A stretch of DNA of 64,000 nucleotides. Origin: Kuschelorhynchus macadamiae. Its lineage: Eukaryota > Arthropoda > Insecta > Coleoptera > Curculionidae. The stretch lies in contig JAUTXW010001615.1 of NCBI GenBank assembly GCA_030620095.1, positions 1,510,001 to 1,574,000 of the forward strand. The letters are read 5' to 3'. The notes under the pieces were generated by a model, which worked only from the letters and a program-made list of their open reading frames with translations, searched no databases and was not told the origin of the DNA. Shown here in pieces: positions 29,101-38,808 of this stretch. Each line of letters starts with the position of its first letter. Position 1 is the first letter of the stretch. A program made the translations under genes and the position numbers.

Positions 29101-29835
29101 GGCCAAAGTGGATTTGTATAAATCCCAGTTAGCTTTTTTGAGATTGTATGTGGGTTTGCAAGGCTGATGATATAGCCAGGATAGGGTTTCGAGTGATGTT
29201 GGGAGGTGATCGCTTCCAAAACAGTCGTCCAGGACATTCCACTGGAAATTTGTGGCTATGGGGGCACTACAGAAGGTAAGGTCGATGCATGAAAGCGTAC
29301 CTGTGGATGGTGAGATATGGGTGTGGGCACCATCGTTTAGAATTAAAAGGTCTAGGTCGTTCGTGATATTGTATATGTCGTTTCCTCTTGTGTTAGAATG
29401 TGAGGAGCCCCATGATGTATGATAGGCGTTTAGATCTCCCATAAGTATAATGGGAGAAGGGAGCTGCGAGAGGAGGTTTTTAAGTTGAATGGGTTGAAGT
29501 GGATATGAAGGGGGGATATATAGGTTACACAAGGTGATCTTTTGATTCAGAAGATGGGTGGATATTGCACAGGATTCTAATTCAGTGTTTAATGGTATTT
29601 CGTTATATGGGAGACTGTCTTTTATGAGTATAGCTACTCCACCTGAGGATCTGTTTGCATTAGTTCTATCTTTCCTGACTATGTTGAAATGTTTGATATT
29701 AATTTTAGAGTTTTCGTTAAGGTTAGTTTCTTGCAAGAGTAGAAATGATGGATATAATGATTTGATAATTAATTGTAGGTCTTCAAATCTGTTTTTTATG
29801 CCGTTTATGTTCCATTGGATTATCTGGGGAGACAT
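26173..29835 (-). CDS. I-type LINE ORF2: endonuclease, RT, RNase H
   Basis: 1220 residues. The apurinic-type endonuclease is at residues about 1-220 (IIQWNINGIKNR; LLQETNLNEN; LMGDLNAYHTSWGS; FGSDHLP). The RT spans about 430-720, with YRPIALTSHLCKIYERM, AIFLDLNKAFDSVKR, NGVPQGSVISPTLF and KLFADDILIHH, where FADD is the catalytic motif. RNase H spans about 930-1070: ATDGSKSSTRVGAAY, MSAELFAILKAAEYI, IIATDSLSALES, WLPSHKGIACNERVDQLA, with Asp, Glu, Asp and Asp all present. A Cys/His end (CLECNTALSVKHIFSNC) closes it. The RNase H domain places it in the I group. It copies its RNA at the nicked target. It overlaps no host frame; translation probably follows ORF1 by reinitiation over the 6-bp gap. 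Confidence 0.92.
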   Translation of the reverse strand: MSPQIIQWNINGIKNRFEDLQLIIKSLYPSFLLLQETNLNENSKINIKHFNIVRKDRTNANRSSGGVAILIKDSLPYNEIPLNTELESCAISTHLLNQKITLCNLYIPPSYPLQPIQLKNLLSQLPSPIILMGDLNAYHTSWGSSHSNTRGNDIYNITNDLDLLILNDGAHTHISPSTGTLSCIDLTFCSAPIATNFQWNVLDDCFGSDHLPTSLETLSWLYHQPCKPTYNLKKANWDLYKSTLAIPKPSSNIETNVSNLTAAIHEAASKSIPLIEFRINKPPIPWWNDNCKEAIKNRKKALNKFKNHPTQVKLIEYKRFKAMARKVIRESKKSSWNAYTNSLGPHTSSSEIWNKVNRLRGQPIKYLSGIMDNNCYIENPNTLTRKFAEYFHSSFNTHTDCLIRHIPNATPHQNTKSYNLPFTVSELNNAINSCRDSSPGIDEIRIPFIKNMPQESIYYLLDIYNNLWEKGKLPDPWKQSILIPIHKPSKPKHSIDSYRPIALTSHLCKIYERMINNRLVWILEKHHLIMKEQIGFLKNRSAIDHLLGLEMAIQNGFSKNHHTTAIFLDLNKAFDSVKRTSIINNLLNWDITGNMLNFISAFLSDRYFKVKINNYFSSDYPQPNGVPQGSVISPTLFIIAINSIDNIIPLQLSVKLFADDILIHHIAADHKLSESYIQKCLDALSPWANSNGITFSPNKSACVHFCKKRNCPKISTLSINSISIPNPTSHKFLGLYFDSTLNWRTHIEYLKSKCSSDLRILKLLSGLKWGAHRTTLLKIHKAVILSKIDYGCQAYGSASPYQLKKLDSIHNSGLRMVLGAFKSSPATSLYCESECPSLHWRRELLLMKYADSLRFRPFTQHHKSFFSQSYANQTQTTNRHTKGANYRYFQITQRLQTTYPATYKVDNYLFPPWNIPPIIIDYTMTEYKKNQYSNTFTNRIFLDITSSKYPNHNIIATDGSKSSTRVGAAYCQSTHAASYTLHKSTGIMSAELFAILKAAEYILSQSLNKWIIATDSLSALESLKAYSNNHPLVQDIHNKLEKIYIKGKEVTFLWLPSHKGIACNERVDQLAKSETPNTIAIDNIFWSKDLQRTSTQLVNSLIQLEWDLLPQDNKLHEIKTDYYEKNQTHPSSRIASIIMARLRIGHTNLTHKYLMEKANPPTCLECNTALSVKHIFSNCNKYTSLLSRFDIKGSLNNKLSYQNTDKIISFLKESTLINHI

Positions 29836-29841
29836 GTTTAA

Positions 29842-31245
29842 TTACTTTTTTGTTTTGGAAGCTTTTTTGGGGGTAAGAGTAAGTTCTTGATCCAGTGAGT
29901 CTTCGACCATCATTTCTATAAGTGATTCATTTGATGTATTTGGGGTTTTTGTTTTGGAGGAAGATCGGGATGAGCTTTTTGGTAGATGTGTTTTGGAAGG
30001 TTTATCGGGAGGTTTTTTCGAGTTGGAGGTGTTTAGGTTTTTTAGAGTAAGTGTTGGGGTTTTGATGGTGGGTTTTGGGGTAGCAGGGGATGTTGGGGGG
30101 AATGATTTGGCAAGATGTAGGTTGGAAGGAAGGATGGAGGTGTTTAGATGTTTGGAAATGGGGGTTGTGTGAGTGGGTTGATGTTTGGAAATGGGGGTTG
30201 TGAGAGTGGGTTGAATATCGCATTGAATTGCAATTGAAACAGTTATTGGTTTAGGTGTGGTTTTTATTGGAGTTGCTGCGATGGAGCTATATGGGGATAT
30301 GAATGTTGGATTAAGCTGTCGGTATTTTCTTTTTGCCTCAAAATACGAGATCTTCTCTAGGGTGCGAATTTTTTGTATTTCGAATTCCTTTTTGTAAATT
30401 TTGCATCCCTTATATCTGGGAGAATGATTTTCGTCACAGTTAACACATGTTTGAGGAAGAGTGCATGTTGATTCGGGGTGTGCTGGATGGCCACATGAGG
30501 GGCAGCTTTCGGGGTTCTTGCATGATTTGGAGGTGTGTCCGAATTTGTTACAGTTGTAACATCTCATAGGGCTAGGAATGTGGGTTCTTACCCTAATAGA
30601 GAGGTAGCCGGCTTTTATTGTTGGGGGGAGGGAGTGGGTGTTAAAGGATAGTATAAAGGTGTTTGATTTTGTTGATGGGTGCTTGGGGGGTATTCTAAAT
30701 ACATTTGTAACTCCTTGATCACTGAGGTTTGTGAGGATTTCTTCATCACTACAGTTAGCCAGGTCAGAACTGGTAATAACTCCTTTGATCGAATTTAAGG
30801 ATGAGTGAGGCTGTGTTGTGACATCAAAATTTTGTAGTTTAGTTAAATTAGGTGCATTTAGTGATTGTGATTCATTAGATACCTCTATCATTATCGATCC
30901 ATCATTTAGTTTGGTAGTGTTCTTAAGGGTTCCAAAAAATCCTTGTAAGAATTTATGAATAAGAAAAGGGGACGTTTCTTTAAAGGATCCTTCAATTTTT
31001 TTAATTATAAAATATCTATTGTAAGTATTACTAATAGGCGACTCAACTCTCGGTCTTTTCGACCCGTGATTTGTATTTATTCCAGTAATGATTGCCTGCA
31101 TCTCGGCCTGGTTTCCTACCGAGGATGCTGCGTGGTAGCTGGCTGACGGTCGAGAGAGGCCCACGCTACTACCTGCTACATCGACCGGAACTGGGCTTCC
31201 GACACCCTGCTCCGTAAGTTTTCTTACTATGGTTGTGTTTTCCAT
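29842..31245 (-). CDS. I-type LINE ORF1: gag-like RNA-binding protein
   Basis: About 467 residues from the ATG in good context (ACCATGG) at 31245. The frame is open upstream to 31287 but without another ATG. Three CCHC zinc knuckles lie near residues 225-285 (CYNCNKFGHTSKSC; CPSCGHPAHPESTC; CVNCDENHSPRYKGC), the usual gag layout of I and Jockey LINEs. The C-terminal third is low-complexity and rich in Thr, Pro, Ser and Lys, with two short repeats of a THTTPISKH-type unit. It is expected to bind element RNA. No lesion is seen. Confidence 0.9.
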   Translation of the reverse strand: MENTTIVRKLTEQGVGSPVPVDVAGSSVGLSRPSASYHAASSVGNQAEMQAIITGINTNHGSKRPRVESPISNTYNRYFIIKKIEGSFKETSPFLIHKFLQGFFGTLKNTTKLNDGSIMIEVSNESQSLNAPNLTKLQNFDVTTQPHSSLNSIKGVITSSDLANCSDEEILTNLSDQGVTNVFRIPPKHPSTKSNTFILSFNTHSLPPTIKAGYLSIRVRTHIPSPMRCYNCNKFGHTSKSCKNPESCPSCGHPAHPESTCTLPQTCVNCDENHSPRYKGCKIYKKEFEIQKIRTLEKISYFEAKRKYRQLNPTFISPYSSIAATPIKTTPKPITVSIAIQCDIQPTLTTPISKHQPTHTTPISKHLNTSILPSNLHLAKSFPPTSPATPKPTIKTPTLTLKNLNTSNSKKPPDKPSKTHLPKSSSRSSSKTKTPNTSNESLIEMMVEDSLDQELTLTPKKASKTKK

Positions 31246-31306
31246 GGTAATGAGGTTAACATAAATTTGACGGCACAAGACGAACACAACATGGCTGGGG
31301 CCCCAG

Positions 31307-31346
31307 GATTGTCACACCCGTAGCTGATGAGATTTCTCTCATCAGT
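31307..31346 (-). promoter_or_regulatory. 5' UTR hairpin of the I-type LINE
   Basis: On the minus strand, ctgatgaga and tctcatcag form a perfect 9-bp stem around a GAAA tetraloop (about 31323-31344), starting some 15 nt from the 5' end of the element and flanked by runs of C and G. Internal promoter or 5' RNA structure are both possible. Confidence 0.5.
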
Positions 31347-31359
31347 TCCCCCTGGGGGG

Positions 31360-31372
31360 AATTTTGTTAGAG
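31360..31372. repeat. Target-site duplication, right copy
   Basis: aattttgttagag equals 26062-26074. Confidence 0.85.
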
Positions 31373-31924
31373 TAGTGTATTATTTGTGGACAAGATCCAG
31401 TGAAAAGAAACAGGTCTTTTATTTAAATTGTCGACGTTTCGCAATTTAATTGTTGCATCCTCAGGACATATATATAGATCTTATATCCTGCATGAAACCC
31501 ATATTATCAGAACTTTTACTCCGTTTTTCCGGAAAAAGTTTCTAAATGATTTTCGTTAACAATCATCTTGTTGTTATGTTAGAATTTTGTATTATTTGGT
31601 TTTAGGATCCAATAAAAAAAAACAAAAGACTTTTTATAAATTGTCGACGTTTCGAAACTTTATTGTTGCATTCTCAGGATACACATACATAGATTCTATA
31701 TCCTGCATGAAACCCATATTTTCAGTCTTTACTACTACGTTGGACCGCAGATATTTCCCAGATCTTAAGTTTCTAAACGGTTTTCGATAACGATCCTCTT
31801 GTTTTTATGTTAGAGTGGTGTATTATTTGAGGTTAGGTTCCAATTATTAAAAAACAAATGTTTTTTTTTTAATTGTCGACGTTTCGCTGGTCTATTGTTG
31901 CATCCTCAGGATATATATAGATAT

Positions 31925-31981
<57 letters not shown>

Positions 31982-32330
31982 CCTGCATGAAACCCATATT
32001 ATCAGTCTTTACTTACTACGTTGGTTCGCAGATATTTTCTAGATATTAAATTTCTAAATGGTTTTCGTTAACGATCTTCTTGTTGTTATGTTAGAGTGGT
32101 GTATTATTTGGGGTTAGGAAATATCTGCGGACCAACGGAGTAGGTAAAGACTAATATGGGTTTCATGCAGGATAGAAAATCTGTGTCCTGAGGATGCATC
32201 AATAAATTGGCGAAATGTCGGTAATTTAAAAAAGAGTCTTTGTTTGTATTTTCTTGATTCTAATCCCTAATAAAACACCACTCTAACATAACAAAAAGAG
32301 GATCGTTAAGGGAGAACTACACGCAAAAAG
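31361..32330. repeat. PLE-type tandem array, three units plus an inverted partial unit
   Basis: Units start near 31361, 31576 and 31807 (atgttagagtggtgtattat), with lengths of about 216, 231 and 291 bp, the last expanded by a TA run at 31923-31978. Each holds gtcgacgtttcg, a tgttgcatcctcagga-type block and tcctgcatgaaacccatatt. From about 32129 to 32325 the unit appears in reverse. A further short inverted piece (gatatctgcggaccaacgga) is at 32848. The cgtttcg/cctcagg pair marks PLE termini. Confidence 0.85.
31433..31478 (-). ncRNA. Hammerhead-like motif in tandem unit 1
   Basis: Minus strand: stem I UGUC/GACA, core CUGAGGA (31474-31468), bulged U, stem II GCAA/UUGC with an 8-nt loop, GAAA (31450-31447), palindromic stem III ACGU and C17 at 31443. 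All core positions fit the hammerhead rule CUGANGA...GAAA. Units 2 (near 31640-31680) and 3 (near 31875-31912) and the inverted copy (32186-32220) carry decayed versions. Confidence 0.6.
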
Positions 32331-33112
32331 TGAAAAATCAGCGACAAGGTCTAGTCAAGTTCAAAGTAAGATGTAATGGTACCTACATATTAGAAAAAAC
32401 TTCCTGCGCGTCCGACTTCAAAAAAATATGTTATGTATAAGCAATTCAAATTACATTTTGGTTAAAAATTAATTCAAAAGGGTTCACGCGCTGCAGAAAT
32501 ATAAAGACATGAGTACGATTTACCATTTCAAACTTTGCAGTTACGTAGACAAAGGATCAATGTAAGACGGTAAAGAGCCATTTTGTGAATAAAAAAATCA
32601 TATGCGACGGCATTTGCGTCACAAAGTAGTCAAAAAATGGTCGAAAATGATCCACTTCTGTTTTATAATTCTAGTTCTAATTTTTTCATAAAAAATCGTA
32701 TTTAGCGCCCAACTATACATATTTCCCTAGTTAAATCACATCGAAGCTAGTAAATATCTCTAACAGCTTTAACATAATATTGCAGCGGCGGAAGGCTTGC
32801 AAATGATCTATAATACTGCGTGCAAAGAAAGCCATTCAGAAACTTAATATCTGGGATATCTGCGGACCAACGGAGTAGGTAAATACAGATAATATGGATT
32901 TCAATTTAAGACGGCGAAATAAATTTTTTAAAAAATTAACGTAAAAAAATGGATTTTAAATTTTGCAGAAAAAATAAATGTGAAAATGGGATACTTATTG
33001 AATTTATTTTAAATTATGCCCAAAAGTCAAGTGTGGCATAGGTAGAAAGGAAATGGTAAACATATTGGTAGAAATCCAATATGATGGAACAAAATGGAAC
33101 CCAATAAAAATG
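32331..33112. other. Mostly unassigned DNA, with a weak 0.5-kb repeat piece
   Basis: Nothing is recognised from 32331 to about 32845. At 32990-33112 there is a diverged piece of the 0.5-kb family (aaatccaatatgatggaaca). Confidence 0.45.
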
Positions 33113-33113
33113 A

Positions 33114-33166
33114 AGAGATAGTATGTAACACATAGTAACAGATAGTATGTAACACATACTATCTCT
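33114..33166. repeat. Palindrome with internal direct repeat
   Basis: agagatagtatgt at 33114 and acatactatctct at 33154 are perfect inverted copies; the unit agatagtatgtaacacata occurs twice inside. Confidence 0.7.
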
Positions 33167-33850
33167 GCATAACAACATCATCTAATATGCGCTTATGCAT
33201 TTTACCTTCCGTAAATCGTATTTGATGAAATCGCAGTATATCGATTTATAAATTCTTCTGAATTTTTCAGGCAATAAAACTCAATTTTCGACAACTTGTT
33301 ATAATCTATTAGTAATTAATTATTGAAACGAACTAACTTTAGTTTTTAGTTTTTATTACCTGCGATCAATGACAATTAACGAGCAGTATCTCATTGGGAT
33401 ATTGTTCCTTCAAGTTCTAGATAATACCATATTTTTTTAAAAAATTTCAATTAACAAAAAAATGTACTTGTTACCGCCGATTTTGAGGCGTAACGGCTTA
33501 GCGATTGCCGCGTAGATATAGAGTTTCAGGAATTCCGACTTTATCATTGAAATAATAACGCAGGCCAACACACATTTTGGTGCCTGCGATTTTTTAGCTG
33601 TTCCTGGGTAATTTTTGGATGCAGAATGTAAAAAAGTTCTCAGATTTTGTCTATCAGATCTAGTTTCATTTTTTTTAAATTGTGTATATATTTTACGTTA
33701 TAACTGTTATAATATATGATATTACTATTGCCAGTTAAAAAAACAAAGACACATGGATTTAAGTATTTATTGCAAAAACTTAATTTACGTAATTACATTA
33801 GTCACTAACCACATAAAAATTTTCTTTTATACGACTTTTGAGAATGGAAT
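33167..33850. other. AT-rich DNA, nothing recognised
   Basis: No coding or repeat signal beyond AT richness. Confidence 0.4.
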
Positions 33851-33852
33851 TT

Positions 33853-35570
33853 ACTAGGGCAGTCTCGCTGAAGGCTCCAGCAGTAGTTCCATCATATGGC
33901 TATCCCATTGTCCTTGATAACGATCTTCCATAGTTTTAATATCCTGATGGAATCTTTCACCCTGTTCTTCACTACAATCACCTAAGTTTTCTGGAAAACG
34001 ATCTAGGTGGCTGTGGAGGTAGTGAACTTTTATACTTATGTTACAGCCGAGAATATTAAAATTTGAAAGCATAATTTCCACTAATTCTACGTAATTCTCT
34101 GCTTTATGATTGCCAAGAAAACTTTGTACTACTTGAACAAATGAACACCAAGCGTTAGATTCAGTCTCGTTCATTGATGTGGTGAATTGTGGATCTTTAA
34201 CAAGTTGCCTTATTTGAGGACCATCAAATATACCAGCTTTTAGTTTTTCCGTGCTAATGCCACGCTAAATTTACGTGACAAATACCCAAAACAATTTCCA
34301 TCTCGATTTAAAGCCTTCACAAATTGCTTCATTAGGCCTAGCTTGATATGCAAGGGCAGAAGTAAGATTTTTTCTCTTGAAACTAAAGGTTCGTTGATCA
34401 CGTTTTGTTTTCCTTGAATCATGACATCTCTTGAAGGACAGTTTTTATTAACCCAGTGCTCATTTTTAGCTATGCTGTCCCAAAGGCACAAAAAACAAGG
34501 ATATTTTGTATAACTACTCTGCTGTCCAAGAAGGAAGTTAACCATTTTTAAATCAACGCAAATGGCCCACTGATGTTCTTCGTATTTAATTTTTCTCAAA
34601 ACTAATGCGATTATTTCATATTCTTTCTTCATGGTAGTAGAATAGGAATTGAGCCATATTTGTTACCGTTATGTAAAAGAACACATTTTAAACTACGTTA
34701 TGAATTGTTATTAAAAAGGCGCCAATCATCTGGAGTGTATTCAGGCAAACCCATTTTTTCTAAGAGCCCTTTTATATTGTTACAAAATACCTAGTCATTT
34801 TCCTGAGCGAAAAAAGGCAGCAGATCCTTATCTCTTTTACGATAAAATGTAATATTAGTACCTGGACAAAGTAGATTTTTTTTTTAATCTGGATGCAAGT
34901 AATTCAGCGGATTCCTTTGAGAGATTCAGGTCTCTTATAAGATCGTTTAGTTTTTCTTAATTGAAACACTGCGGAGTTGCTAAATCTGCTTGAAATTCGC
35001 TGTCGTTTTTTGATTGAATTCTTTGAACTTCGTCAGACGTTGACGTTTCTGTATCATCTTCTGTCAGTTCGGGTAGACTGCTGAATGATGGAACGGGTAT
35101 TTCTTCCGAATGCGCTACAGGCCTTCTTGCAGAATCTAGATCAGTGTCTATTGTTTCTATTTATGCCTTTAATATTAACGGGACAAAAATAGCAGTCGTC
35201 ATGATGGTTTCGCGGTTCTCTCCAAACCATTGGTACACCAAACTTTAGGCACTTCTTCTTTGCAGTTGTCCACTGTCGCAAATGTTCAACACATGTTTTA
35301 CATATGAAATGTGGGGCTCAAGATTTATCTTGATCTCCTAAATGAACGCCAAAATAGGCAAGATAAGCTCTTTTCACAAAGTCAGAAATCGTTTTTCTGC
35401 TCTCTTTCAAAGTGTATTCACCTCACACATAACAAAAAACATCGGGATGGTTTACACAGGTACGTCTGCTTGTGGGTGTTATTGTTTCAGTTTAGTGTCT
35501 TGATACTACAAAACGACCAAAATTTACACAAAATGATAGCACAACTTTACTTGTGAAAACTCAGTAATAT
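33853..35570 (-). pseudogene. Unclassified multi-copy insect protein family, decayed copy
   Basis: On the minus strand one long protein can be followed through shifts and stops: SDFVKRAYLAYFGVHLGDQD, CKTCVEHLRQWTTAKKKCLK, FGVPMVWREPRNHHDDCYFC, NDLIRDLNLSKESAELLASR, PGTNITFYRKRDKDLLPFFA, NNIKGLLEKMGLPEYTPDDW, LKCVLLHNGNKYGSIPI, IKYEEHQWAICVDLKMVNFL, YPCFLCLWDS, then KLKAGIFDGPQIRQLVKD and NLGDCSEEQGERFHQDIKTM. The Cys pairs suggest zinc binding. I recall near-identical phrases in many uncharacterised insect proteins, which suggests a mobile family, but I cannot name the superfamily or point to a catalytic triad. No terminal repeats were found. Confidence 0.65.
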
Positions 35571-36287
35571 ACTAAATCAAGTACAGCCAAGCAGGTATAG
35601 AAGGATCGGGTCATAGGCAATTACAGATATAAAAGGAATTAGGAGCAGTGTATTGAGTAGTTCTTAGTATAAGAACATTGGGTCAGGGACAATTTTAGGT
35701 ATCCATTTCGTTAATTAGATTCTGGGAAATTTCTATTTTGACGATTAAGTACATTACATTTATCTCTTTATTTGTTGTCCTTTATCAGAAAAAAATATCA
35801 ATTAACCTGTAACCTGTATCTCAAAAACTAGAGCTGATAGAAAAAATCTGGTAGCATTTTTGGAATCAGTATATTAGAAACATCTAAAATCAGATGTTAG
35901 GTTTCCGGCACCAAATTTTTGTTTTCATTTTGTTACCCTGTGTAATACATACACTGCTGGAACTTCGATGTGCACCAGGGAAATTTGTAGTGGAAATTCA
36001 AAATGAAAAATTTTCAATACGGATGACGATTTTGAGTTACCTTTTTCGCCTTTGATTGACCAATTCATGGAGTAGGCAGCCCCATAAGGAGAGCCTCAGG
36101 ATTCCATCGCAACCGTTTTATACAGGGTGGTATATAAAACCCTGTAATTTTTTGAAAAGTTTATTCGACCAGAACTCTTACTGTGGAAGATTTCCTTTTC
36201 TCTTTGTTCAACCAAAATAATCTAGTTCTAGGTACAAAAAATAATTTCCAGCGAGTTTGAAATGTATATGGTTATTTATAGTGTATG
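35571..36287. other. Intergenic DNA, nothing recognised
   Basis: Unassigned AT-rich sequence with a few tacagggtg words that are common at mariner-like ends, but no pairable termini. Confidence 0.4.
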
Positions 36288-38808
36288 GTCTATCAGGATA
36301 TGAACAGGGTTGGTACCCTTAAGTATTCCACCATGAATATTGCATACAGGGTGCATTAACAACTCTACCGATTCTAAACTTTAACAATGTTGAATTTCTG
36401 CTCCGCAGGGTAGGTATTATTACAGACCTTTGTTATCTGCTGTATTATTGGTACACATTCCCAGTTAAATCGAATTGAACAGTTTTCTGCATAATCAAAA
36501 ATTACATGTGCAACTGTATCTTATTAGGAAAAAGAATTATATCAATGATAAAAAGCAATATTTCATTTTTTATTAATAAATCTGTTTTAAATTAAAGTCG
36601 ATATCTGTGTCATCAAATGTCAAAAACCATTTCGCTTAAAATGTCCATTATTACTACAACTGGCATTAGAAGCAACATCGAATTCCAGATTGATGAAAAA
36701 AAAATCAAACTCAACAAATCATTATTTAACGTCTACCTCTTAGTTTTTGGTGAACCCTGTATACAATATTGTTGAAGTTATGAATGCTGATTGCTATTGG
36801 TTGAATAAATGCACCGACGTCGACCTTACCGTACAAGGTCTTTATGACACATTGCTCGGAGCAATTGAGAAATATGTCCCCATAAAGCGCAAGGGGAAAA
36901 AGAAATACCCAAGATGGTATAACCACGAAATAATAAAACTTATTAAGATGAAGAATGTGGCATACGCTAGATACAAACGATCCAGAACTCGGGACGATTA
37001 CTCGCACTATTCAAGTATGAGGAAGAAATCAAAGCACTCAATTGAGTTCAGCTATCTATTGTATGTTTCAAACATCGAACAGCTAGTTCCCGACACTGTC
37101 AAAACACTTTTGGTCCTACGTGAATTCTCTCAAAAGAGCCCAAGGCATACCAAGAAACGTGATATACAACAACCAGCCTGCTAGTACAACTGAGGAAATC
37201 GCTAACGCGTTTGCCGATCACTTTGAGAGTTACTACACGACGGCTTACGAGATTAATGAATGCCATCCGGTGGTTGAGACCCAATGCGTCACATTGTGTC
37301 GTCACTCCTTCACATCGGATGAAGAACTCCAAAAACTAAATGCCTTGGACACAGCGAAAAGTGCTGGATCTGATGGAATACCATGGAATGGTGGATGGAA
37401 TTGCAGCTCCTCACTTGCTGAAGCATTAAGGGTAATTTACCAATTCTCTTTAGACCAAGAGAAATTTCCAAAGAGGTGGGAACATTCCTGGGTCACCCCA
37501 GTATTCAAATCCGGCAACAAAAATGTCAGTAACTTTCGGGGTATTTCGCTATTACCAATAATAGCCAAGGTATTTGAATCAGTGGTAACAGACGAGTTGT
37601 TCGAGGCATTCAAACAACACATATCGGTTCACCAGCATGGTTTCTTCAATGGCAGATCAACGGCAACAAACCTCGGCGTCTTTCATGACTATCTGGTGGA
37701 GGGCGTAGAGAGCGGTTCTCAGGTGGATGTCGTGGACAAGGACTTATCTCAAGGCGATCGTATCATCTGGAGTTCTGCAAGGGTCCCACCTGGACCCCAT
37801 TCTATTTTTGCTGTACATAAACAGCGTCACATTAGTATTCCACGACTGCAGGTGCCTACTGTATGCTGACAACCTTAAGCTGTTTCGTATCGTTGGCAAT
37901 TCGGACGGCAAATGGTGAGGTTTGAACTTCATGGATATCAATATCTCCAAATGCAAGACCATGCATTTCTCCAAGCGTAAAGTGGCTATATTGTTTCAGT
38001 ACTGGTTCTCCAAAAGTTTTCTGGGCTCTGTAAATAGTTTAAATGACTTGGGTGTCATTTTCAGCGATGATTTCAGTTTTAAAAAACATATCGACAATAT
38101 AATTTTGAAGGCATCCAGAATGCTGGGCTTTCTACAGCGTACCTGCACTGATATTTGTGACATTAAAGCTATTAAATGTTTGTATAACTGTCTCGTTCTT
38201 AGTGTTCTGGAATACGACTCAGTTATATGGTGTCCTTTCCACAACTGTCACTTTAAACGTCTGGAATCCAACCAAAACAAATTTGCCAAGTTTTTTATGT
38301 AAAAACTGAGATTTCCTTACAAGGACCTGTCCTATTCTACTCGGATCCAGATGGTAGGCATCACCAGTCTGGAACAGAGAAGACAAAACGCCCAAATCAT
38401 CTTTCTGCACAAGCTCCTAAATGGTAAAATGGTCTGCAACCGACTGTTGTCCGAAGTCTCTTTCCATCGCACTAATTATGGTATCCAGCGCTTCTCCGAT
38501 AGGCTCATGAAGAACTGCAATGAAAATTTTAACTTAATAGTCTGAAAAATACAGTTAGAATGAGGCAACGAACCTAACTTACTCTTGTTACAGTTTTTTC
38601 TTTCATTCATTGTTATAGTGTTATGTTTCTGCAAAATGTAGTGTAATTAAGTTCAATTAATATCTTTATTCCCGCTTTAATTTATTTTAATTGTGTTGAT
38701 TATAACTTAACTTTAGATTTTACTCTTAAGGTTATATGTACAATTTGTGAATAAAAAAAAATATTCAAAAAATTTAAGGGTACCAACTTTGTTCATACTC
38801 TGATAGAT
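36288..38808. repeat. Inverted repeat pair (~35 bp) around a LINE
   Basis: gtctatcaggatatgaacag plus ggttggtacccttaag (36288-36322) reappears inverted at 38774-38808 with a few mismatches. The decayed LINE at 36740-38765 lies inside. It may be the ends of a DNA element that took in the LINE. Confidence 0.55.
36740..38765 (+). pseudogene. LINE (Jockey-superfamily), RT centre deleted
   Basis: The frame begins after the endonuclease (YPRWYNHEIIKLIKMKNVAY), continues AKSAGSDGIPWNGGWNCSSS, WVTPVFKSGNKNVSNFRGIS, HQHGFFNGRSTATNLGVFHD and VDVV. It then jumps to SSGVLQGSHLDPILFLLYIN and LLYADNLKLF. The motif-A block (DFSKAFD-type) is missing through an internal deletion near 37735, and the catalytic YADD has become YADN. 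Further shifts follow to a C-terminal part (LGVIFSDDFSFKKHIDNII; LVLSVLEYDSVIWCP). A poly(A)-like end is at about 38750-38760. It is clearly dead. Confidence 0.8.

Larger units (their letters stand above)
26075..31359 (-). mobile_element. Full-length I-clade LINE, apparently intact
   Basis: About 5.3 kb on the minus strand, bounded by a 13-bp direct repeat. Order 5' to 3': 5' UTR (31359-31246) with a perfect hairpin, ORF1 (31245-29842), 6-bp gap, ORF2 (29835-26173), a poly(A)-like run, and an end in (TC)n at about 26075-26088. Both frames are free of stops and shifts, so the insertion should be young. It landed exactly where the 0.5-kb repeat meets the tandem array at 31361. Confidence 0.9.

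Noticed and set aside
29954..30223. Plus- and minus-strand frames inside ORF1 of the I-type LINE
   Set aside because: Shadows of the low-complexity C-terminal part of ORF1.
31323..31344. CUGAUGAGAGAAAUC in the I-type LINE 5' UTR as a hammerhead
   Set aside because: There is no stem II between the core and GAAA, and the segment is better explained as one perfect hairpin.
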